From Bacteroidota bacterium (GTDB lineage Bacteria > Bacteroidota > Bacteroidia > Bacteroidales > FEN-979), in NCBI GenBank assembly GCA_026391805.1, contig JAPLDJ010000024.1, positions 358,014 to 422,013 on the forward strand: a DNA stretch of 64,000 nucleotides, written 5' to 3'. The notes under the pieces were generated by a model. That model was not told where the DNA came from. It saw only the letters and a list, made by a program, of their open reading frames with translations, and made no database searches. Shown here piece after piece: positions 1 to 9,106 of this stretch (within the stretch, counting starts at the first letter, position 1; the number at the start of each line of letters is the position of its first letter). A program made the translations under genes and the position numbers.

Positions 1-387
1 AATCACAAGGCTGTGCCCCTTTCAAAATATGAAACCTTTGCCGAAGGTCCGGGCAAAAGGATGGTTTACATTAACAACGGTCTTCAGTTTATCATATCAG
101 ATAAGAAAGACAACATAAAAATAATTTCAAAAGCCTTTGGCGTTTCCGAGCGGAAAATCAGGAAATTCAATGACATGAAACCCGGTGCCCCGCTGCTTCC
201 CGGACAGATGGTATACCTTGAGGAGAAAAAACGGAAAGGTGCAGCAGCATATCATGTGGTGAGAACGGGAGAAACCATGTATACCATATCGCAATCCTGC
301 GGGATACAGCTCGAAAGGCTATACAGCTTAAATGACCTTAAGCCGGGACAAACCATTAAGCCTGGAAAGAAGCTTCTACTCCGGTAA
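1..387 (+). CDS. LysM-domain cell-wall protein, C-terminal part (5' end outside window)
   Basis: The frame is open from base 1, so this is the tail of a longer gene; the GTG at 13 is not needed as a start. Two LysM-like modules are visible: one around residues 30-70 (ISKAFGVSERKIRKFNDM) and a clearer one at the end (YHVVRTGETMYTISQSCGIQ followed by LNDLKPGQTIKPGKKLLL). LysM binds peptidoglycan. In Bacteroidota this tail is usual on glucosaminidase-type murein hydrolases in which a line like 'GKRMVYINNGLQFI' links the catalytic domain to the LysM repeats, so a peptidoglycan hydrolase is the likely whole protein, but the catalytic part is not in view. The gene runs convergently into the next one, and their 3' ends overlap by 12 bp. 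Confidence 0.75.
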   Translation, partial: NHKAVPLSKYETFAEGPGKRMVYINNGLQFIISDKKDNIKIISKAFGVSERKIRKFNDMKPGAPLLPGQMVYLEEKKRKGAAAYHVVRTGETMYTISQSCGIQLERLYSLNDLKPGQTIKPGKKLLLR

Positions 388-3114
388 CAGGTAATTTTTC
401 AGGATCTTTCCGGAACCGATGATAAGGTTCAATCCTGATTGATCCAGGTTTTTGCCGACCGTAAACCCTGTATTCCCCCTGATCCCGGGCTGAATCTCGA
501 TAACCCCGTTAATACCGAAAAGGTAAATCTCATTGGCGGCCCCTGATACGGCCCCGATCCATTTTTTGCCGTCCGGCAGGCTGATAATGAAAGGAGGGAT
601 GGTAATATCATGGCGGAACGTATAACTGTAGATCAGCCTGTAAAACCGGTTATAATAGTAGATCCTGTTCCTGTCGTAAAAGATGAACTCGTAGGTCCCG
701 TCATCATTTATATCTTCATAGAAGAATCTGTGGTTGTTTGAAAAGAGATTAAAGGTTGCTTCCGAGGTTTTTCCACTTGCCTGGAAATAGAGGACCTTGC
801 CTGTCGGATCCGTAGTGAGAAAGAGTCCTTTCCGGTTGGTGTTGTTGATATAAAATTGATTGTTGGGGGAGACACTGATATTCTTTCCGGATCGCATGAC
901 AGGCTTTCCTTTCCGTTCGGTAACAAGCAGATGCCCGTTTTTTCCTTTAATGAAGATAAAATCCGTTTTTCCGTTCCGAAGGACTTTTACCGGCTGGCTG
1001 ATTTCTTCAAGCATTCCGGGATTCTGCCAGCCAGGTGCCGTTTTTCCGTCGACACTGAAAGCATGAACTTTGTTGTCTGCCAGAGGAATATAAACCCTGA
1101 ATTCATTGGCTTTATCCGTACCTGAGAGGGTAAGTCCCGCTGTAGCCTTTGCAGGCAGCCTGACCGGATAACCCTCAATGAATCGGCCGGCTGAATTTAC
1201 CAGGCACAAATGGGTTTCGGTATTGAAAATGAAGAAGAATGTATCCGGTTTGTGAACAGGAAATTCAAGCAGCTGGCTAACCGGCTTACCGGGTACCGCT
1301 AATTTCCAGGCAATGGTACCGGCTGAATCGATCATGTAGAGGTGATTTGTCAGATCGAATGCAAAAACAGCCTTCTTTCCCTGGGAACCGCATGGAAGGA
1401 TCTGAGGCATCCCAATCACGGCTGAATCAAGGGCAGCCTGCCACTGAAGTGGTCCCTGGACACCGCTAACAGGATTGTAATGAATGAAAAGGTTCGTATA
1501 AAAAATATTCCCTTTTGCAGAAAACTGCAAGGCCACAGATTCAAATTTCTTCAGCGAATCAAAGACCGGCTCGACCTGGAGCTTCAAATCATCACTCATT
1601 GCCGAACTCAGCAGTGTGTGCGAACGTTCTGTGTTGAAGTAGTAAAAAACATTTGCATTGTCAGAAATGTTTTCGCTGACGGCCTGAAAGGTCTTGTCTT
1701 TATCCAGCACTTTTCCATAGAAATAATGATCGATAAAATCTTTCAGCGCAAGCTGATCATTGCCGAAGATGATATAGTCATTAATAAACGTGTAACAGGT
1801 CGAATGAACATCTGCAAAAGTCACCCCGAAAAGTCCCGGAAACAGCTCCTGGAGAGGCAAAAAGCGGATCGGGATTTCATGATAGGTAACCGAATCTTTC
1901 TTCTTAGGGAACATTTTTCCCAGCTCTGCCAGCAGGCTGTCGGCCAGCGGCCTGTCATTCACTTTTGCAATGGCATAACAATCCTCACGCAGGGTCTCGG
2001 GGTTGTTCAACGCCCTGGCCATGCAGATCTCGGTGCCCATCCAGGGAAGAAAAAAATCCTTAACAGCGATCTGCTCGCGGGATTCAAAATCCTGGAGCCC
2101 GGTATAGGTGTCGATGTAGCCCGGATTCCGCGAGGAGAAGGACTGAAGATTCCGGTAAAAGTCCCCGATGGAATTGAATCCGAACCATGCAAAGCGGGAG
2201 ATATTGTCAGGCAGGATGGAGGTCATACCCGTCTTTTGGGGCGATTGTCCTGCAAAGATGCTGAGGAACTGATTGCCGGTATCCGCGGTGGTAGTGAATC
2301 CGTTGATCAGCATTTCATCCTTTTTGAGGATAACATCCAACCCGCTCCAGTCTGCAAAACGGGTTGCCTTGAAAGATTCATTCTCCTGATCTGATTGCAA
2401 AAGGCTCGAAACAAAAGGCCGGATCAGGCTGTAATTGATGTAAATATTTGCATCTACCTTTTTACCGGTTGTAGTTTCCACTTTCTGGAAGCCCGATCCT
2501 GAAAGTGATGGAATGTTAAGGGAAAGCTGGTCAATGGCTTTGGTCACCAGCTGCGGATGGCCGCTGCCCATGAAAACGCCTTTCCGAACCGCAAAATAAA
2601 AAGGATCCCGCTTGCCTTTCATGATCACCCTTACAAGATTTGCGGAGCCATACTGGTTCTTCATGATTGTGACCTTATCCTTAAAACTGTCCTCAAGGAA
2701 TGCTGTCACGAGATCTTCGCCGTTGCTGCCCGGTATCGAAGTGAGTATCAGAAATCCATAGGAAGAATGACCGGTCATCGTCATAGCCAGGTACAATGGA
2801 TATTTCCTTGTTATCCTGGTCAGTTCCTTACTGTTTCTGAGCAGAGAATCGATCTGTCCGAACTCTTTTTTTATTGCAGAAAGGTAAGGGATGATTGTCA
2901 GTTCTTTCCAGATAAGGCTTTCCCTGAAGAGATCCTGCGATAATTCCGAGGGCCTGTTCAATTGTATGATGAGTGCAGTATTCTCGGAAATTGCTTTCAG
3001 GGGGGATTCAGTCTCTCCCTGGAACTTCTGGTAAAGTGTCCATGAAAGATAGCCAATACCGGCTACGAGAATGACAATACCGAGAATCAGGAAGGCCTTT
3101 TTGAAGTGCCTCAT
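376..3114 (-). CDS. Large membrane-anchored protein of unknown function
   Basis: 912 residues. A short basic N-terminus is followed by one hydrophobic segment (about residues 6-28), giving a single-pass membrane anchor with the bulk outside the cytoplasm. No catalytic motif is recognised. Roughly residues 35-550 look like a globular alpha/beta region; the last 350 residues consist of repeated short beta-strand phrases (AVFAFDLTNHLYMIDSAG, FFFIFNTETHLCLVNSAGRF, FIFIKGKNGHLLVTERKGKP), suggesting a beta-propeller-like C-terminal domain. It resembles large conserved hypotheticals of Bacteroidota with an N-terminal anchor; a link to envelope assembly is only a guess. A -7 promoter element lies about 30 bp before the start, and rnhB lies upstream on the same strand. 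Confidence 0.7.
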   Translation of the reverse strand: MRHFKKAFLILGIVILVAGIGYLSWTLYQKFQGETESPLKAISENTALIIQLNRPSELSQDLFRESLIWKELTIIPYLSAIKKEFGQIDSLLRNSKELTRITRKYPLYLAMTMTGHSSYGFLILTSIPGSNGEDLVTAFLEDSFKDKVTIMKNQYGSANLVRVIMKGKRDPFYFAVRKGVFMGSGHPQLVTKAIDQLSLNIPSLSGSGFQKVETTTGKKVDANIYINYSLIRPFVSSLLQSDQENESFKATRFADWSGLDVILKKDEMLINGFTTTADTGNQFLSIFAGQSPQKTGMTSILPDNISRFAWFGFNSIGDFYRNLQSFSSRNPGYIDTYTGLQDFESREQIAVKDFFLPWMGTEICMARALNNPETLREDCYAIAKVNDRPLADSLLAELGKMFPKKKDSVTYHEIPIRFLPLQELFPGLFGVTFADVHSTCYTFINDYIIFGNDQLALKDFIDHYFYGKVLDKDKTFQAVSENISDNANVFYYFNTERSHTLLSSAMSDDLKLQVEPVFDSLKKFESVALQFSAKGNIFYTNLFIHYNPVSGVQGPLQWQAALDSAVIGMPQILPCGSQGKKAVFAFDLTNHLYMIDSAGTIAWKLAVPGKPVSQLLEFPVHKPDTFFFIFNTETHLCLVNSAGRFIEGYPVRLPAKATAGLTLSGTDKANEFRVYIPLADNKVHAFSVDGKTAPGWQNPGMLEEISQPVKVLRNGKTDFIFIKGKNGHLLVTERKGKPVMRSGKNISVSPNNQFYINNTNRKGLFLTTDPTGKVLYFQASGKTSEATFNLFSNNHRFFYEDINDDGTYEFIFYDRNRIYYYNRFYRLIYSYTFRHDITIPPFIISLPDGKKWIGAVSGAANEIYLFGINGVIEIQPGIRGNTGFTVGKNLDQSGLNLIIGSGKILKNYLLPE

Positions 3115-3143
3115 ACGATGAAAATAGTCTGTGAATGAGTTGT

Positions 3144-3151
3144 CAAAAGTA
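3144..3151 (-). promoter_or_regulatory. Bacteroidota -7 promoter element for the 912-residue protein gene
   Basis: Read on the minus strand this is TACTTTTG, a match to the Bacteroidota -7 consensus TAnnTTTG, about 30 bp upstream of the ATG at 3114. I see no good -33 TTTG at the usual spacing. A perfect 12-bp palindrome, GGGAAATTTCCC (3172-3183), sits where a -33 box or an operator would lie. Confidence 0.4.
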
Positions 3152-3207
3152 GATTTAATTTGCCGATACCCGGGAAATTTCCCTGAAATATAGTTAACAG
3201 CGGCATG

Positions 3208-3810
3208 TTAATTAAAGTCGAGCCGGAGTTGTCCGAAAAGATTATAGCTTTTCCGGTGGTGCGATGAAACTCCGAACTGAAAGAGTCCTTCCCGGTGTTT
3301 CTTACAGGGGTATCCTTTGTTGTTTTTCCAGTCATAGAAAGGGAATTCATCATGAAGCTTTTCCATATAGCCATCCCGGTAAGTTTTGGCAAGAACAGAG
3401 GCAGCCGCGATGGAAAGGAATATTGCATCACCTTTCACAATGCAGTGATGAGGAACATCAGGGTAGGGGTTAAAGCGGTTGCCATCGATCAGGAGGAGCT
3501 CCGGCGTTGTCGACAATTTTGCGATGGCCCTGTGCATCGCAAGGAATGATGCATTCAGGATGTTGATCCGGTCGATCTCCTCCGGATCGACGCTGGCGAC
3601 AGCCCAGGCGATGGCTTCGGATTCGATGAGGAGGCGGAGTTCATTCCGCTGGCGCACCGTAAGCTTCTTTGAATCATTCAGAACTTCATGCCTGAATTTC
3701 TTTGAAAGGATCACGGCAGCTGCAAAAACCGGTCCGGCAAGGCAGCCGCGGCCGGCCTCATCACAGCCGGCTTCGATCCGGTCAGGGGAATAGCAGCTTT
3801 TCAGCATCAT
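3208..3810 (-). CDS. rnhB: Ribonuclease HII
   Basis: RNase HII cleaves the RNA strand of RNA-DNA hybrids and starts ribonucleotide excision repair in the cytoplasm. The 200 residues match the normal length of the family. The signature [14 protein letters not shown] sits at residues 15-28, giving the metal-binding pair D17 and E18; D109 (LLLIDGNRF) and the aspartates of the [21 protein letters not shown] segment (D128, D146) supply the rest of the acidic site. Two Met codons start the frame (3810 and 3807); either may be used. The gene sits 13 bp downstream of the DUF6427-like gene on the same strand and is probably co-transcribed with it. Confidence 0.95.
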   Translation of the reverse strand: MMLKSCYSPDRIEAGCDEAGRGCLAGPVFAAAVILSKKFRHEVLNDSKKLTVRQRNELRLLIESEAIAWAVASVDPEEIDRINILNASFLAMHRAIAKLSTTPELLLIDGNRFNPYPDVPHHCIVKGDAIFLSIAAASVLAKTYRDGYMEKLHDEFPFYDWKNNKGYPCKKHREGLFQFGVSSHHRKSYNLFGQLRLDFN

Positions 3811-3823
3811 TATTGAGTTTCAT

Positions 3824-4813
3824 TCAGATCAATCCTGAAAACAGGTTGTTCAGAAGTAAGATTACAAGAATTCCGATAAAGATCCATTCCTGCCAGAATG
3901 GATTTTTCAGTCTCAGAAGGTACATGCTCAATAGTCCGGAAACTGTTAAAAAAGAAACCAGGATGTGATATTTCAGAAGGCTTGCAGAGAACGGAATGGA
4001 GATGATCATGATGGGGATAAGCCAGATCAGCAGGTTGGTCTTTTTCCGGATCTCAATCGTCTTTTCAGAAAGCCTAGAAAGTCCTGTAAACAGCCCGAAG
4101 ACAAGCAGGACAAGCACAATTCCGCTCAGGATCAGGAAGGAGGGTTCACGGAAGGGAGCGGGGTCAAATGAGATCAGGAAGAAGCGCTGGTATTCAACTG
4201 CCTTGATCATCCATTTATCATACCAGAAGTAGTAGACGGAAATAAAGATAATGGGCGTGAGAAGGCCGATGAATGAACCGGCCCATTCGTGCCAGTCATT
4301 GTTCCGGAAGATGATGAAGGAGATCAGCAGAAAAATGAAGAACATGATGAATGGCAGGTAGAAAAGGGAAGCCAGGCTGATCAGAAACCCTGCTACATAG
4401 GTGAGTTCAAGGGATTCAGATTTGTTGTATGACCGGTAGAGGCGTTCAAGAATCAAAAGCAGGATAAGGGTTGCAATTGACAATTGGTGCAATGTGAGCA
4501 GGAACGGGAAATAGCTCATCAGCGCAATGTAGATGAGCGCCGTAAGCGAGGAGTTTTTCGGAACTACTTCATTTTGCGTCAGCAGGTTGTTCAGGAGAAA
4601 GGCCGAAAGGAGCGTAAGGATGAAGCCGATCACTGTAGCGATATGCGGATATCCGCTCAGCCATGAATAGACCAGGGAATAGAGCGGCACCGGTCCGTCG
4701 GGGGCAGGCATGCCCGGCGGCTGGAGAAATGCACGGCCCCAAAGGAAAAGGGCAATGATCCCTATTACGAGGTACTGAACGGGAAAACTGGACCGGAAGA
4801 AGCGAAGGAGCAT
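3824..4813 (-). CDS. Polytopic membrane protein, DUF6427-like
   Basis: 329 residues, almost entirely hydrophobic, with about 9-10 predicted membrane helices and no obvious catalytic residues. The opening MLLRFFRSSFPVQYLVIG and the alternation of helices with short polar loops fit the Bacteroidota family DUF6427, whose role is unknown. In many relatives this family lies close to housekeeping genes, as here (rnhB downstream, purD upstream). Family assignment is from memory of the sequence type, so moderately sure; membrane location is very likely. Confidence 0.65.
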   Translation of the reverse strand: MLLRFFRSSFPVQYLVIGIIALFLWGRAFLQPPGMPAPDGPVPLYSLVYSWLSGYPHIATVIGFILTLLSAFLLNNLLTQNEVVPKNSSLTALIYIALMSYFPFLLTLHQLSIATLILLLILERLYRSYNKSESLELTYVAGFLISLASLFYLPFIMFFIFLLISFIIFRNNDWHEWAGSFIGLLTPIIFISVYYFWYDKWMIKAVEYQRFFLISFDPAPFREPSFLILSGIVLVLLVFGLFTGLSRLSEKTIEIRKKTNLLIWLIPIMIISIPFSASLLKYHILVSFLTVSGLLSMYLLRLKNPFWQEWIFIGILVILLLNNLFSGLI

Positions 4814-4870
4814 CGGCGACTGTCAGGTTATATTGTTATTAGCGATAATGGTAAACGATGCCAGCCGCCA

Positions 4871-4972
4871 GATGCTGGATGCTGGATATTGAGGTGTTAT
4901 GGTGTAGTGGTGCATTCAAAATAGCGAAAAAATATTTTAATTTTGCATCCTGCATTCCTGCTTCTTGCATTG
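4871..4972. repeat. Composite repeat spacer (families C, G and K)
   Basis: The 162-bp gap between the DUF6427-like gene and purD has no gene. From left to right it holds a family-C heptamer array (GATGCTGGATGCTGGAT, 4871-4887), a family-G tract (AAATAGCGAAAAAA, near 4919-4932) and a family-K array of 7-8 bp units (TGCATCC TGCATTCC TGCTTCT TGCATTG, 4944-4972). K ends 3 bp before the purD stop codon. The plus-strand string TAATTTTG at 4938 looks like a promoter box but no plus-strand gene follows. Confidence 0.6.
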
Positions 4973-4975
4973 AAG

Positions 4976-6253
4976 TTAAAGGTCGAACCCGATATCTTTT
5001 CTGAAATTTTTGCCTTCAAATTCAATTTTTTCTGCGTTTATGTAAGAAGTAGATAGCGCTTCCTTCATTGAATCCCCGAAGGATGTCACTGCAATTACCC
5101 TTCCGCCGTTTGTGATGATATTCCCGGTTGAAGGATCTTGTTTCGTGCCTGCATGAAAGATCATGCTGTCATGGGTTTGCCCCCGGATCGAAATCACTTT
5201 TCCTTTCTCATACTGATCCGGGTACCCCTTTGAAACCAACATTACGGTGGCCGTTGAACGCGGATCAGTGAGGATATTGACACGATCAAGCTTTTGTTCT
5301 GAAACTGCCATGAAAAGGTCAACAAGGTCGTTCTGAATCCGTGGTATGACCGATTCGGCTTCAGGATCGCCCATCCGGCAGTTATATTCAATAACAACAG
5401 GATCTCCGGCTACATTCATCAGCCCGAAAAAAATAAATCCCCGGTAATCGATCTTCTCGTTTTGTAATCCATGGATGGTCGGAATAATGATTCTTTTTTC
5501 AACTTTTCCCATGAATTTCTCATCGGCGAATGAAACAGGAGAGACAGAACCCATGCCGCCGGTATTCGGCCCCGTATCTCCCTCCCCGATCTTCTTGTAA
5601 TCCTTTGCTTCCGGAAGTATCTTAAAGGATTTGCCATCGGTGATGACAAAGACTGAAAGTTCGATGCCCCTGAGGAATTCCTCGATGACCACCTGGCTGG
5701 AGGCTGTTCCGAATTTGGATTCCATCAGCATGGAATGCAGCTCACGACGGGCTTCTTCCTTGTCAGGACAGATGACAACTCCTTTGCCTGCCGCAAGTCC
5801 GTCGGCCTTTAAAACATAAGGTGCCTGCGTTTGTTCCAGGAAGCGCATCCCCTCATCAATGTTCTCTTTTGTAAAGGTTTTATGAGCTGCAGTGGGAATG
5901 TCGTACCGGTTCATGAATTGTTTCCCGAACTCCTTGGAACCTTCGAGCATGGCTCCTTTTCGATCAGGTCCTATAACCGGAATGGTTTTTAACCGCCCGT
6001 CTTCCAGAAAAAAATCATGGATCCCGTTAACGAGGGGATCCTCTGGTCCGACAACCACCATACCGATGTTGTGATCGAGTACAAATTGGCGGATCGATAG
6101 AAAATCATTTGGGGAAAGGGGAACATTTTCTCCCGATTCTGCTGTACCTGCATTACCGGGTGCAATGAATAACCTGGTCAACTTCGGACTTCCGGAGAGT
6201 TTCCATGCCAGCACATGCTCCCTGCCCCCGGAACCAAGCAACAGAATATTCAT
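4976..6253 (-). CDS. purD: Phosphoribosylamine--glycine ligase (GAR synthetase)
   Basis: Joins glycine to phosphoribosylamine with ATP, the second step of de novo purine synthesis, in the cytoplasm. 425 residues is the standard length. N-terminal Rossmann-like domain starts MNILLLGSGGREHVLAWKL; the ATP-grasp domain carries APYVLKADGLAAGKGVVI (about 145-162), GPNTGGMGSVSP (about 229-240) and FIFFGLMNV then EYNCRMGDPEAESV (about 290-300), which hold the nucleotide- and Mg-binding residues. The gene begins 5 bp after the glycosyltransferase stop codon, so the two form an unusual operon of unrelated functions. Its stop codon abuts a family-K repeat. Confidence 0.97.
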   Translation of the reverse strand: MNILLLGSGGREHVLAWKLSGSPKLTRLFIAPGNAGTAESGENVPLSPNDFLSIRQFVLDHNIGMVVVGPEDPLVNGIHDFFLEDGRLKTIPVIGPDRKGAMLEGSKEFGKQFMNRYDIPTAAHKTFTKENIDEGMRFLEQTQAPYVLKADGLAAGKGVVICPDKEEARRELHSMLMESKFGTASSQVVIEEFLRGIELSVFVITDGKSFKILPEAKDYKKIGEGDTGPNTGGMGSVSPVSFADEKFMGKVEKRIIIPTIHGLQNEKIDYRGFIFFGLMNVAGDPVVIEYNCRMGDPEAESVIPRIQNDLVDLFMAVSEQKLDRVNILTDPRSTATVMLVSKGYPDQYEKGKVISIRGQTHDSMIFHAGTKQDPSTGNIITNGGRVIAVTSFGDSMKEALSTSYINAEKIEFEGKNFRKDIGFDL

Positions 6254-6258
6254 AAGGC

Positions 6259-7389
6259 TCAGCTTGTTTTAATGGCTTTTTCGATGGATTCCCAGAGGAG
6301 ATCGGCAGTTCTGTCCCAGTTGAATACATTTTTCCGGTTGTCACCCTTTCGGATAAGCTCCTGCCTCAGCCCTTCATCATCCGCGATCTTCCGCATGGCT
6401 TCTGCAATGGATCCCGGGTCGAACGGATCAACCAGCAGTGCGGCATCTCCGGCAACTTCCGGCATCGAGGTGACGTTGGAGGTGATCACAGGTACACCAC
6501 AGCGGAAGGCTTCCGTGATCGGGATCCCGAATCCTTCAAAATAGGAAACATAGGTAAGCGCCAGCGATGCTCCGAGAACATTCACGAGTTCACCGGCGTT
6601 CAATCGCCCGCTGAATACCACTTCATCCGAGAACTTCATCTCTTTGAATGCCTTGCTGATCTCTTTCGTCCACCATTTACGGGCCCCGACGATCAGTAAT
6701 TTTATATCCCCCGGATGATCTTTCCGGAAAAGGTCGAATGCTTTAAAAAGGTTAACCAGGTTCTTCCGTGGATGAAGGGAACCGATAAAAACGAAATAGG
6801 GATGCCCGGAGGTGTATTTTTCCCGTGTCCTAAAGATCTGCTCCGGCTGCAGGGGTGCATACAATTCGCTTGCACCGTCGTAGACCACATCAATCAGGCC
6901 GGCTGGTTTTGCATACTGACGGATGATATCCTGTTTTGAATATTCCGAAACGGTACAGATCCGCGCAGCCCGTTCAGCAAACTTCGGGAAATAGTAACGG
7001 TAATAACGCCGGAACGACCAGGGCAGATCCTCAGGGTAGTGTTCAAAGTTAAGGTCATGAAACACTGCAATGGATTTTACGTTTGACCTTAGCGAGAGGT
7101 AACCATCGGGAGAGAGGAAAAGGTCAGGGTTCAGTTTTTTCAGCAACCTTGGCAACCGGTATTCGAACCAGAAGCAGAAAAGAAGCGGATGCCGGGCCGG
7201 TGGTGAAAGGACAATCGGGGTTATGTTGGAAGAAAAGATAAATTCCGGATCGAACGACCTGTCGAAAATGAAATAAAAATGATGTTCAGGATGTTTTTGT
7301 GTGATCCGTTTCAGCGACTCGTAAGTAAACCACCCGATTCCTTCCAGTTTATTCTTGATCAGCAGGCGGGTATTGACAACAATGTTCAT
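6259..7389 (-). CDS. Glycosyltransferase family 4 (group 1)
   Basis: 376 residues with a two-domain GT-B fold. The C-terminal donor domain has FVFIGSLHPRKNLVNLFKAF (about 195-214) and the retaining-GT4 motif E-x7-E in FEGFGIPITEAFRCGVPVI, followed by MPEVAGDAALLVDPFDP. It transfers a sugar from an activated donor, probably to a polysaccharide or glycolipid; the acceptor cannot be told from the sequence. The divergent polysaccharide cluster (flippase, Wzz-like proteins, ligase) begins 130 bp away, so a role in the same surface glycan is likely. ATG at 7389 is the natural start. Confidence 0.88.
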   Translation of the reverse strand: MNIVVNTRLLIKNKLEGIGWFTYESLKRITQKHPEHHFYFIFDRSFDPEFIFSSNITPIVLSPPARHPLLFCFWFEYRLPRLLKKLNPDLFLSPDGYLSLRSNVKSIAVFHDLNFEHYPEDLPWSFRRYYRYYFPKFAERAARICTVSEYSKQDIIRQYAKPAGLIDVVYDGASELYAPLQPEQIFRTREKYTSGHPYFVFIGSLHPRKNLVNLFKAFDLFRKDHPGDIKLLIVGARKWWTKEISKAFKEMKFSDEVVFSGRLNAGELVNVLGASLALTYVSYFEGFGIPITEAFRCGVPVITSNVTSMPEVAGDAALLVDPFDPGSIAEAMRKIADDEGLRQELIRKGDNRKNVFNWDRTADLLWESIEKAIKTS

Positions 7390-7415
7390 CAGGTGCCGAA
7401 AATAAGGGATTGATC

Positions 7416-7447
7416 TTGTTAAAGCAAAAGTTTAATTTTTAACTTTG
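7416..7447 (+). promoter_or_regulatory. Probable promoter of the polysaccharide cluster
   Basis: TTG at 7416-7418, a 21-bp spacer, then TAACTTTG at 7440-7447, a match to TAnnTTTG. The flippase ATG is at 7519, leaving a leader of about 65 bp. Confidence 0.45.
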
Positions 7448-7518
7448 TAGCAAATATCTGAATTATTTTTCATGTTTTTATGAAAAGTTTCTGATCCCGG
7501 AAGCTTTTACTTTTTTTT

Positions 7519-9024
7519 ATGCAGCGAAAATTTCTGACGAACCTGGGGTTGATGCTCCTGCTCAACCTATTAATCAAGCCGGTCTGGATTTTCGCGATCG
7601 ACAGGAACGTTCAGAACGTTGTGGGAGCCCTGGATTACGGCTTTTATTTCGAGGTGCTGAATTTTTCCTTTCTCTTCAATATCCTGCTGGATCTCGGCAT
7701 CACCAATTTCAACAACCGGAACATCGCCCAGAGTCAGCAGCTGCTGAACAAGCATTTCTCCGCCATCGTGGTCCTGAAATTCTTTCTGGCAATGGTTTAC
7801 ATCTTCATTGCATTTGTTGTCGCATTGCTGATGAATTACAAGGCCGACCAGATGAAACTCCTGGCCTGGCTTGCCTTTAACCAGATACTGACCTCCTTTA
7901 TCCTTTACCTGCGATCGAATGTATCAGGGTTGCTGATGTTCAAAACTGACAGCGTACTGTCGGTTCTTGACAGGCTGCTGATGATCCTTTTCTGCAGTGT
8001 TTTATTATGGGGACATGTAACCTCCGTCGGGTTCAGGATCGAATGGTTCGTTTACGCACAAACGGCAGCCTACGGAATTACAGCGCTGGTTGCCACGCTC
8101 ATCGTTGTAAAACAGGCGAGCTTCAGAAAGCTGAATGTGAACTGGCCTTTTTTCCTGATGATCATCAAACGAAGCCTGCCTTTTGCCTCGCTGGTATTGC
8201 TGATGACACTTTACAACCGGCTCGACCCGGTAATGATCGGGAAACTGCTTCCTGATAAGGCTGTCGGGCCCCATGGTGATATCAATACAGCCCATGTCCA
8301 GGTGGGAATCTATGCCAACGGGTTCCGTTTGCTGGATGCTGCAAACATGATCGGGTACCTTTTCTCGGTGCTCCTCATCCCGGTATTTTCCCGCATGCTC
8401 AAGCGGAAAGAATCGGTCGAGAAGATGGTGAAGCTTTCGTTCACGCTGCTCATCACCGTTGCAGTAATCGTTGCACTGGGATGTATCTTTTACAGCAACG
8501 AGATCATGAAGCTTCTTTACAAGGAGCATTTTGACCAGTCTTCCGAAGTTTTCAGGCTTCTGATGGGCGGATTTATCGCGGTCTCGACCACGTACATTTT
8601 CGGCACCCTCCTTACGGCGAACGGTAACCTGAAGCTGCTCAACATTGTTTCCCTTATCGGGCTGGTCATTAATTTTACGATCAACATGCTGCTGATCCCG
8701 CGGATGATGGCTGTCGGATCGGCCTATGCCAGCCTCATAACGCAGTTCTTTATTGCCATTGTCGAAGTGATCATCGTTCAAAAAGTTTTTAAGTTCAGGG
8801 TAAATTATCATTACCTCTTTACCCTGGTAATGTTTGTCATAGGGGTTGTTATTTTCAATTTCCTTTCCCGGCAGGTATCCCTGAACCAGCTGGGAATCAG
8901 CACAACGGAACATTCATGGCTCCTTAATTTCCTGGGCATGATCCTGCTGTCCATCGGCCTTGCAGCCGCACTGAAACTCCTCAACATCCAGGCCATGCTG
9001 CGGATCGTCCGTGAAGACCGTTAA
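7519..9024 (+). CDS. Polysaccharide flippase (Wzx/MOP superfamily)
   Basis: 501 residues with 12-14 hydrophobic helices spread over the whole length, typical of MOP-superfamily lipid-linked oligosaccharide flippases. The N-terminus (LTNLGLMLLLNLLIKPVWIF) and the segment LVLLMTLYNRLDPVMIGKLL fit the Wzx/RfbX class rather than MATE drug exporters. It would move an undecaprenyl-linked glycan across the inner membrane. Together with the two Wzz-like proteins and the O-antigen ligase/polymerase downstream it makes a Wzy-type assembly set. ATG at 7519 follows a matching promoter. Confidence 0.88.
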   Translation: MQRKFLTNLGLMLLLNLLIKPVWIFAIDRNVQNVVGALDYGFYFEVLNFSFLFNILLDLGITNFNNRNIAQSQQLLNKHFSAIVVLKFFLAMVYIFIAFVVALLMNYKADQMKLLAWLAFNQILTSFILYLRSNVSGLLMFKTDSVLSVLDRLLMILFCSVLLWGHVTSVGFRIEWFVYAQTAAYGITALVATLIVVKQASFRKLNVNWPFFLMIIKRSLPFASLVLLMTLYNRLDPVMIGKLLPDKAVGPHGDINTAHVQVGIYANGFRLLDAANMIGYLFSVLLIPVFSRMLKRKESVEKMVKLSFTLLITVAVIVALGCIFYSNEIMKLLYKEHFDQSSEVFRLLMGGFIAVSTTYIFGTLLTANGNLKLLNIVSLIGLVINFTINMLLIPRMMAVGSAYASLITQFFIAIVEVIIVQKVFKFRVNYHYLFTLVMFVIGVVIFNFLSRQVSLNQLGISTTEHSWLLNFLGMILLSIGLAAALKLLNIQAMLRIVREDR

Positions 9025-9053
9025 CCGCATCCCTCATTCCTGCACCTCTTCTT

Positions 9054-9084
9054 TTTGCAGATTCAGTAAAAAACAATAATTTTG
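9054..9084 (+). promoter_or_regulatory. Promoter upstream of the first Wzz-like gene
   Basis: TTTG at 9054-9057, exactly 19 bp, then TAATTTTG at 9077-9084: a textbook Bacteroidota sigma promoter. Transcription would start near 9091, 16 bp before the ATG. It gives the chain-length genes their own start in addition to read-through from the flippase. Confidence 0.65.
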
Positions 9085-9106
9085 GACAATATTTGATTTC
9101 CATCCT

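Noticed and set aside
4938-4945. Plus-strand promoter box TAATTTTG
   Set aside because: No plus-strand gene follows; purD and its neighbours are on the minus strand. It shows that a single -7 match is weak evidence by itself.
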